Shown piece after piece: positions 6,402 through 10,167 of a stretch of DNA of 10,167 nt. The position numbers were made by a program, and so were the translations under genes. The stretch lies in the NCBI GenBank assembly GCA_016295275.1, contig JAEDLN010000067.1, forward strand, positions 1 through 10,167. Reading direction: 5' to 3'. Numbering within the stretch: position 1 is the stretch's first letter; each line of letters begins with the position of its first letter. This DNA is from Kiritimatiellia bacterium. GTDB taxonomy: Bacteria; Verrucomicrobiota; Kiritimatiellia; RFP12; UBA3636. The notes beneath the pieces are model-generated. The model was not told the DNA's origin. It worked only from the letters and a program-made list of their open reading frames with translations, and ran no database searches.

Positions 6402-7847
6402 TTACAGTTGAGGGGTCAGGCGCTGTCCTTGCGGGGTATCCTTGACGAGCCAGCCGCGGGCGGCCAGTTCGTTGCGGATGCGATCGGATTCGGCCCAATT
6501 CTTTGCCTTTCGGGCGGCGGCACGTTCATCGGCGAGAGCGGCGATGTCCGCGGGAATTTGGGCGGCGGGCTTTTGCAGGACGCAGAGAACGGAGTCCATG
6601 CGCCAGAGGGCCGCGAGGGTGGCGGCGGCATCGGCGGGGGAGAGTTTGCGATCTTGCGCGAGGCGATTGCCGTCGTTGACCAGGGAGAAGACCGATGCGA
6701 AAGCGAGGGGGGTATTGAGATCGTCGGCGAGGGCGTTTGCGAATGCCTCGAGGTGTTTTGCGACCCAATCCGGGGGATTGGTGGGGGCGGCAACCGCCTT
6801 TGGGGAGGCGCCGGGATCCGGAAGTGCGGGAGCGGAAGCGCCGGCGATTGCCGTCAGGCGGGCGGTGAATTCGTCGATGCGCTGCAAGGCGGTCCGGGCT
6901 GCGGCGAGGGCATCGAAGGCGAAGTTCAGGGGTTGGCGATATTGACCGCCGATCAGAACGAACCGGATTTCGCGTCCGGACCATCCTTTTGCGAGCAAAT
7001 CGCGCAGCGTATAGAAATTGCCAAGCGACTTGGACATTTTTTCGCCGTTGACGCGAAGGTGGGCGCAATGGAGCCAGGTCTGGACGAACGGTTTTCCGTT
7101 GGCGCATTCCGCCTGTGCGATTTCGTTTTCGTGGTGGGGAAAGAGGTTATCGATGCCGCCGGTGTGGAGGTCGAAGGTTTCGCCGAGGTATTTGGTCGAC
7201 ATGGCGGAGCACTCGATATGCCAGCCGGGGCGGCCGGGACCCCACGGGGAATCCCAGACGACGTCTCCGTCGGCCTTGTCCCATGCCTTCCAGAGTGCGA
7301 AATCGCCCACGTTGTCCTTGGCATATTCGTCATTTGAAATGCGGACGGAGGAGCGGAGATTATCGCGATCGAGGTGAGCGAGTTTTCCGTAATTCGGATC
7401 TTTTGCGACGGAGAAATAGACGGATCGGTCGGCAGCTTGGTAGGCATAGCCGGCATCGAAGAGCTTTTGGATGAGAGCGATCATCTCGGGAATGTGATCC
7501 GTTGCGGCCGGATAGACGGTCGCGGGTTCCACATTGAGATTTTTGAGATCTTCGAAGAAAGCCTTTTTGTAGGGAGCGGTATAGTCGCGGAGGGGAATCC
7601 CGGCGGCCTGCGAACCGCGGATGGTCTTGTCGTCGACATCCGTGAGGTTCATGATATGCGTGACGTCGTAGCCGGCGTATTCAAGGGTTCGGCGAAGGAT
7701 ATCCTCGAAAGTATAGGCCCGAAAATTGCCGATATGGGCGAAGTTGTAGACGGTCGGACCGCAGGTATAGAGACCGACCTTTCCGGCATGGATGGGTTGG
7801 AAGGTCTCGACGCGGCGCGTCATTGAATTGAGAAAATTGAGTTCCAT
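6402..7847 (-). CDS. cysS: Cysteinyl-tRNA synthetase
   Basis: CysS is the class I aminoacyl-tRNA synthetase that charges tRNA-Cys, in the cytoplasm as a monomer. The 481-residue length is typical. The catalytic motifs are complete: HIGN (38-41, the HIGH motif) and KMSKS (270-274). The zinc ligands that recognise cysteine are Cys29 (YTCGPT), Cys213 (GWHIECSAM), His238 and Glu242 (FPHHENEIAQ). The C-terminal DALR and anticodon-binding region follows; residues 335-360 form an Ala/Pro-rich linker that looks like an insertion. The start is the ATG at 7845-7847 (MELNFLNSMTRRVETF), which fits the usual N terminus. The longer open frame upstream runs antisense-free through the gap and into ispF without similarity. 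The 68-nt gap after ispF is strongly pyrimidine-rich on the sense strand, with no Shine-Dalgarno sequence. Confidence 0.98.
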   Translation of the reverse strand: MELNFLNSMTRRVETFQPIHAGKVGLYTCGPTVYNFAHIGNFRAYTFEDILRRTLEYAGYDVTHIMNLTDVDDKTIRGSQAAGIPLRDYTAPYKKAFFEDLKNLNVEPATVYPAATDHIPEMIALIQKLFDAGYAYQAADRSVYFSVAKDPNYGKLAHLDRDNLRSSVRISNDEYAKDNVGDFALWKAWDKADGDVVWDSPWGPGRPGWHIECSAMSTKYLGETFDLHTGGIDNLFPHHENEIAQAECANGKPFVQTWLHCAHLRVNGEKMSKSLGNFYTLRDLLAKGWSGREIRFVLIGGQYRQPLNFAFDALAAARTALQRIDEFTARLTAIAGASAPALPDPGASPKAVAAPTNPPDWVAKHLEAFANALADDLNTPLAFASVFSLVNDGNRLAQDRKLSPADAAATLAALWRMDSVLCVLQKPAAQIPADIAALADERAAARKAKNWAESDRIRNELAARGWLVKDTPQGQRLTPQL

Positions 7848-7915
7848 GGAAACAAATCGGAAAAGGTAAAACGGAAAAAAGAAAAGGGGAAGACTGCAAA
7901 AGCGGAAAGGCGGGG

Positions 7916-8392
7916 TCAACAGGATTCGGCGAGGAGGGCGACGGCTTGGGCGGCGATTCCCTCTTTGGCGCCGATGGGCCCCAATTTTTCCATGGTAGTG
8001 GCCTTGACGGAAACGGCTTGGACGGGGATATCCATTGCCGTTGCAAGGCATTCGCGCATAGCGGAAACGAACGGGGCGATTTTAGGCGATTCGGCAAGAA
8101 TTGTCACATCGGCATTTTCGATGCGATAACCGGCCGCATGGACGCGTTGCGCAACGATTTGCAGGAGACGGATACTGTCGGCGTCTTTCCAAGCGGGATC
8201 GGTATCCGGAAAGAGGTGGCCGATATCGCCGAGGGCGGCGGCGCCCAGGAGCGCATCGCAGAGGGCGTGGGTTGCAACGTCGGCGTCGGAGTGTCCGAGA
8301 AGGCCAAGCGGATGGTGGAACGGCACCCCGCACAGAATCAACCGGCGATCCGGCACGAGTCGATGAATATCAAATCCAAAGCCAATACGCAT
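7916..8392 (-). CDS. ispF: 2-C-methyl-D-erythritol 2,4-cyclodiphosphate synthase
   Basis: IspF makes the cyclic diphosphate intermediate of the MEP (non-mevalonate) isoprenoid pathway, as a cytoplasmic homotrimer. The 158-residue product is full length. Asp8 and His10 (FGFDIHRL) and His42 (ATHALCDALLG) are the zinc ligands. GHSDADV (33-39), DIGHLFPDTDP (56-66) and the KATTMEKLG segment (130-138) are the usual substrate-binding parts. The start is the ATG at 8390-8392 (MRIGFGFDIH), the canonical N terminus. The frame stays open to an ATG at 8524, but those 44 residues are unlike the family. The leader before the ATG is pyrimidine-rich and has no Shine-Dalgarno sequence. ispD is not in the window and there is no sign of an IspDF fusion. 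Confidence 0.97.
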   Translation of the reverse strand: MRIGFGFDIHRLVPDRRLILCGVPFHHPLGLLGHSDADVATHALCDALLGAAALGDIGHLFPDTDPAWKDADSIRLLQIVAQRVHAAGYRIENADVTILAESPKIAPFVSAMRECLATAMDIPVQAVSVKATTMEKLGPIGAKEGIAAQAVALLAESC

Positions 8393-8485
8393 AGCGAACG
8401 AAAGGAACGGGAGGAGGAAAGGGATGGGAAGGACGGAGCGCTCCGGTTTTTTGGGGGGCGGATATCCAAAAATGGAACGCGACGG

Positions 8486-8500
8486 GCGGAAATTTTCCGC
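8486..8500. other. 15-bp palindrome over the candidate ispF -10 element
   Basis: GCGGAAATTTTCCGC is a 7-bp inverted repeat around a single central base. It covers the proposed -10 hexamer (8492-8497), so it could be an operator for a dimeric regulator, or simply a weak hairpin. There is no T-tract after it on either strand that would make it a terminator. Confidence 0.3.
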
Positions 8501-8520
8501 GCCGCCGCGTCTTTCGTCAA
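8492..8520 (-). promoter_or_regulatory. Candidate promoter for ispF-cysS-deoC
   Basis: On the minus strand -35 TTGACG (8520-8515) and -10 GAAAAT (8497-8492) are 17 bp apart. They lie in the 174-nt gap between ppiC and ispF, giving a leader of about 90 nt. The -35 continues as TTGACGAAAGA, the same 11-mer found in the candidate ppiC promoter. No terminator is visible after ppiC, so read-through from ppiC is also possible. Confidence 0.4.
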
Positions 8521-8566
8521 TCATTTTCGACTATTCGGATACGACGAAAGGAAGGAAGCAAAGGAT

Positions 8567-9703
8567 TTAGAGAGCCCAAGCGGGGAGCTCTTCGTCTTTC
8601 TGTTCCGTTGCGGAAGGGGCGGCAACCGGTTGAGAAACGACTTCATCGGCGAGGATTTCGATTTTAGCCGCTGCGCGCAGGCCATCGAGGTAGTTGCTGA
8701 TTTTTTCGCCGATGCGCTCACGACCCATACCCTCGATGATTTCATCGCGGACCTCCTCGAAGGTAACGGTTCCGGCGGGATCGTGTTTCTCGACCTTGAC
8801 GACATGGTAGCCAAAATCGGTTTCGACGATTTCGCCGATTTCGCCGACCTTCTGTTCGAAGGCGGCCTTTTCGAATTCAGGCACCATGCGGCCGCGGCCG
8901 AATTCGCCGAGAGAACCGCCATTTGCCTTGGAGGGGCAATCGGAGTATTCCTGGGCGAGTTTTGCAAAGTCGCCACCCTCGAGAAGTTCCTTGCGGACCT
9001 TTTCGATTTTTTCCTTGGCGGCATTCTTGGTGGCTTCATCGGCGTCCTTTTCAACGCGGACGAGGATATGGGAAGCGGTGACGAGTTCAGGCTTTTTGAC
9101 GGCGTCGGGATTGGCTTTAACGATCTCGTCGAAGCGTGTCTTCGCCTCGGCCTCGGTGACGGCGGGGATGCCATTGGTCTGTGCGACGAAAATACGCTCC
9201 ATGCGCACTTGGCGATCCAGATTTTCGAGTGCCATTTTTTCATCCATGCCGCCGGCGGTCGCCATTTGGACGTACTGTTGGACATTGGTCATCATGCCCT
9301 GCGATTGCTCGGTCAGAATCCTTATCCGGTCATCGTCGCTCACCGGTTTGGGATCGGCATCCGCGACATCCTGCACGAGGAAGGTGTTGACGATTTCCTG
9401 AATGAGACGGGTCCGGATTTGGGGGCGGATTTTGGCGATATCTTCCGGTCTGACCTGTCCGCCGAGGCGTGCGATTTGCGAATCGAGAATCCGGTTGAAT
9501 TGGGCGATTGTCATGACGTCCTTGCCATTGATGCGGATGGCAGGCTTGTTGTCCTCGGCGTTATCGAGGATGGCGCTTGCGATTGAGTCGACGGTGTTTG
9601 TTTCCGTTTGCGCGGCGGGTTCTTCGGCGATGCTACGTCCAACGAGGATTGCACCGAGACAGGCAACTGTCAAAGCGGTAGTGCTAGCGAAAAAGCGAGA
9701 CAT
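8567..9703 (-). CDS. Exported PpiC-type (parvulin) peptidyl-prolyl cis-trans isomerase
   Basis: This enzyme is likely a periplasmic foldase that isomerises X-Pro bonds and helps exported proteins fold, in the SurA/PrsA group. The 378-residue product starts with a Sec-type signal peptide (MSRFFASTTALTVACLGAIL, possible cleavage near SIA-EE at 26). Residues about 50-200 are a helical SurA-like chaperone region. The parvulin domain spans about 207-306: VTASHILVRV with His212, GGDFAKLAQEYSDCPSKANGGSLGEFGRG (243-271), MVPEFEKAAF (273-282) and FGYHVVKVEKH with His300. A short Pro/Ala/Glu tail follows. I chose the ATG at 9701-9703 because it puts the signal peptide at the N terminus; 15 more upstream codons are open but do not fit. 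No Shine-Dalgarno sequence is present; the leader just upstream is AT-rich. Whether it is free or anchored is unclear, since the possible cleavage site has no lipobox Cys. Confidence 0.93.
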   Translation of the reverse strand: MSRFFASTTALTVACLGAILVGRSIAEEPAAQTETNTVDSIASAILDNAEDNKPAIRINGKDVMTIAQFNRILDSQIARLGGQVRPEDIAKIRPQIRTRLIQEIVNTFLVQDVADADPKPVSDDDRIRILTEQSQGMMTNVQQYVQMATAGGMDEKMALENLDRQVRMERIFVAQTNGIPAVTEAEAKTRFDEIVKANPDAVKKPELVTASHILVRVEKDADEATKNAAKEKIEKVRKELLEGGDFAKLAQEYSDCPSKANGGSLGEFGRGRMVPEFEKAAFEQKVGEIGEIVETDFGYHVVKVEKHDPAGTVTFEEVRDEIIEGMGRERIGEKISNYLDGLRAAAKIEILADEVVSQPVAAPSATEQKDEELPAWAL

Positions 9704-9733
9704 ATTGAAAAATAAAGAATTGAGGGTCGATAG

Positions 9734-9755
9734 GGATGGTTTTCCCATCCGGATG
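9734..9755 (-). promoter_or_regulatory. Alternative hairpins in the ppiC leader
   Basis: GGATGG (9734-9739) can pair with CCATCC (9745-9750) around a 5-nt loop. The CATCC inside the latter can instead pair with GGATG (9751-9755) in a 10-bp palindrome. The two pairings exclude each other. They lie in the predicted 5' untranslated region of ppiC, about 31 nt before the start codon. A regulatory role is only a guess. Confidence 0.25.
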
Positions 9756-9769
9756 AAAAGAACGGGGTC

Positions 9770-9798
9770 ATCATTTCAGAAAACCGATCTTTCGTCAA
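9770..9798 (-). promoter_or_regulatory. Candidate promoter for the PpiC-type isomerase gene
   Basis: On the minus strand -35 TTGACG (9798-9793) and -10 AATGAT (9775-9770) are separated by 17 bp. The leader would be about 60 nt. The -35 is part of TTGACGAAAGA, identical to the element before ispF, and the spacing is the same. Confidence 0.45.
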
Positions 9799-9885
9799 GT
9801 CGTTTGCGGCGGGTGCGGTGGGGAGCCCCCACGGGCGATGGCGGCGGCTTTACCGCGCCAAGGCGACGGGGTGGCGAGCCGCCCC

Positions 9886-9972
9886 GGGCAATGCGCGTGG
9901 GGAATAAGTCGGGGGTAATGGCGGTAGGGCGCGATATCCCTATCGCGCCGCAGGGTAATGCGCGTGCGGAAT
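9886..9972. repeat. 20-bp direct repeat pair, 67 bp apart
   Basis: The segments at 9886-9905 and 9953-9972 match at 18 of 20 positions around the shared core AATGCGCGTG. Between them lies the hairpin at 9928-9949. The spacing suggests that a composite unit was duplicated and partly diverged. Confidence 0.65.
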
Positions 9973-10064
9973 GGACGCGGGCGAGAGCGGTGCGCGGGTT
10001 GGCGGCGCGTGCGCTGGGCGGCGCGAGTCGGGAGACCCGACAGCCGATCATCGCGCCCTACCGC
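9921..10064. repeat. 15-bp perfect inverted repeat flanking 114 bp
   Basis: GCGGTAGGGCGCGAT at 9921-9935 has its exact reverse complement at 10050-10064. The left arm can also pair with TATCGCGCC at 9941-9949, so the left arm has two possible partners. The pair could mark the ends of a small non-autonomous element, but the 114 bp between carry no gene. Confidence 0.7.
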
Positions 10065-10066
10065 AA

Positions 10067-10087
10067 CGGGACACGGGCGTGTGCGCA
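10067..10087. repeat. Diverged copy of the left-edge 27-bp repeat
   Basis: CGGGACACGGGCGTGTGCGCA aligns with the core of the left-edge unit (CGGGGCACGGGCG, then TGCGCA) with a short gap and very few substitutions. It is a single partial copy. Confidence 0.45.
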
Positions 10088-10167
10088 ATGGATCTGTGCT
10101 TGGCCGCCGGGCCTCCCGGCCCCGTGGCGGCTCGCCACGCTCTGCACGAAACAAATAACCCGTGCGG

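Larger units (their letters stand above)
9799..10167. repeat. Gene-free GC-rich region packed with small palindromes
   Basis: I see no gene here; the open frames on both strands give Arg/Pro/Gly-rich products with no family likeness. The region holds at least five short hairpins: 9868-9885 (7 bp, one G-T pair), 9928-9949 (9 bp, loop TCCC), 10027-10041 (GTCGGG-AGA-CCCGAC), 10106-10120 (GCCGGG-CCT-CCCGGC) and 10123-10139 (CGTGGCG-GCT-CGCCACG). The last three all have 3-nt loops. This looks like a bacterial interspersed mosaic or REP-like element, continuing past the window edge. Confidence 0.7.

Noticed and set aside
6408..7337. A 309-codon plus-strand open frame opposite cysS
   Set aside because: It is antisense to the catalytic and C-terminal parts of CysS; the product is Gly/Glu-rich and unlike any known protein.
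8434..8452. CGGAGCGCTCCG followed by six T residues as a plus-strand terminator
   Set aside because: As a hairpin the stem is only about 4 bp, and no plus-strand gene ends nearby.
8393..8524. A 44-residue N-terminal extension of IspF from an ATG at 8524
   Set aside because: IspF proteins begin at MRIGxGxDxH, and the extension is Arg/Pro-rich with no likeness to IspD or any linker. The segment also contains the candidate promoter.
7946..9586. A 546-codon open frame on the plus strand antisense to ispF and ppiC
   Set aside because: It lies across two clearly conserved minus-strand genes and its product is Phe/Asp/Gly-rich with no recognisable family. Long antisense frames are common in codon-biased GC-rich genes.
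9795..10158. Open frames on both strands at the right edge
   Set aside because: Their products are Arg/Pro/Gly-rich, both strands are open at once, and the region is full of hairpins and repeats. This fits non-coding GC-rich DNA.

Overview
The window looks like a chromosomal segment of a moderately GC-rich, anaerobic, Gram-negative-type bacterium. Anaerobiosis is suggested by an [FeFe]-hydrogenase maturase, HydE, next to its usual small regulator-like companion of the TM1266 family. An exported parvulin-type foldase and an exported serpin suggest a periplasm. The gene mix and the GC-rich palindromic intergenic DNA remind me of the PVC group (Kiritimatiellota, Lentisphaerota or Verrucomicrobiota), but I cannot prove this from one window. 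No phage, transposase or CRISPR array is visible.

Left edge (1-474): three perfect tandem copies of a 27-bp GC-rich repeat, then a tRNA-Leu(UAG) gene on the minus strand, then a promoter-like region. Plus-strand block (475-3934): a secreted serpin, a TM1266-like small protein, hydE and a TatD-family hydrolase. These four are packed tightly: gaps of 9 and 20 nt, and one ATGA overlap. Each gene has a plausible Shine-Dalgarno sequence, so they probably form one operon. HydE acts on the H-cluster of [FeFe]-hydrogenase; hydF, hydG and the hydrogenase itself are not in the window.

Minus-strand block (9703 down to 3904): a PpiC-type peptidyl-prolyl isomerase, then ispF-cysS-deoC, closed by a good rho-independent terminator, and finally a coiled-coil protein with a C-terminal YacP/Rae1-like NYN nuclease domain. 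This last gene converges on tatD and the two overlap by 31 bp at their 3' ends. The TatD protein ends early, as if this junction were a rearrangement point. The minus-strand genes lack a recognisable Shine-Dalgarno sequence, and several have pyrimidine-rich leaders. Two candidate promoters, before ppiC and before ispF, share the 11-mer TTGACGAAAGA.

Right edge (about 9799-10167): no gene, but a dense set of short GC-rich hairpins, a 15-bp inverted repeat pair, and a diverged copy of the 27-bp repeat from the left edge. The most interesting items are the NYN/coiled-coil protein and its start region, the serpin leading a hydrogenase-maturation operon, and the related repeat DNA at both edges. 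I see no clearly new multi-gene system.
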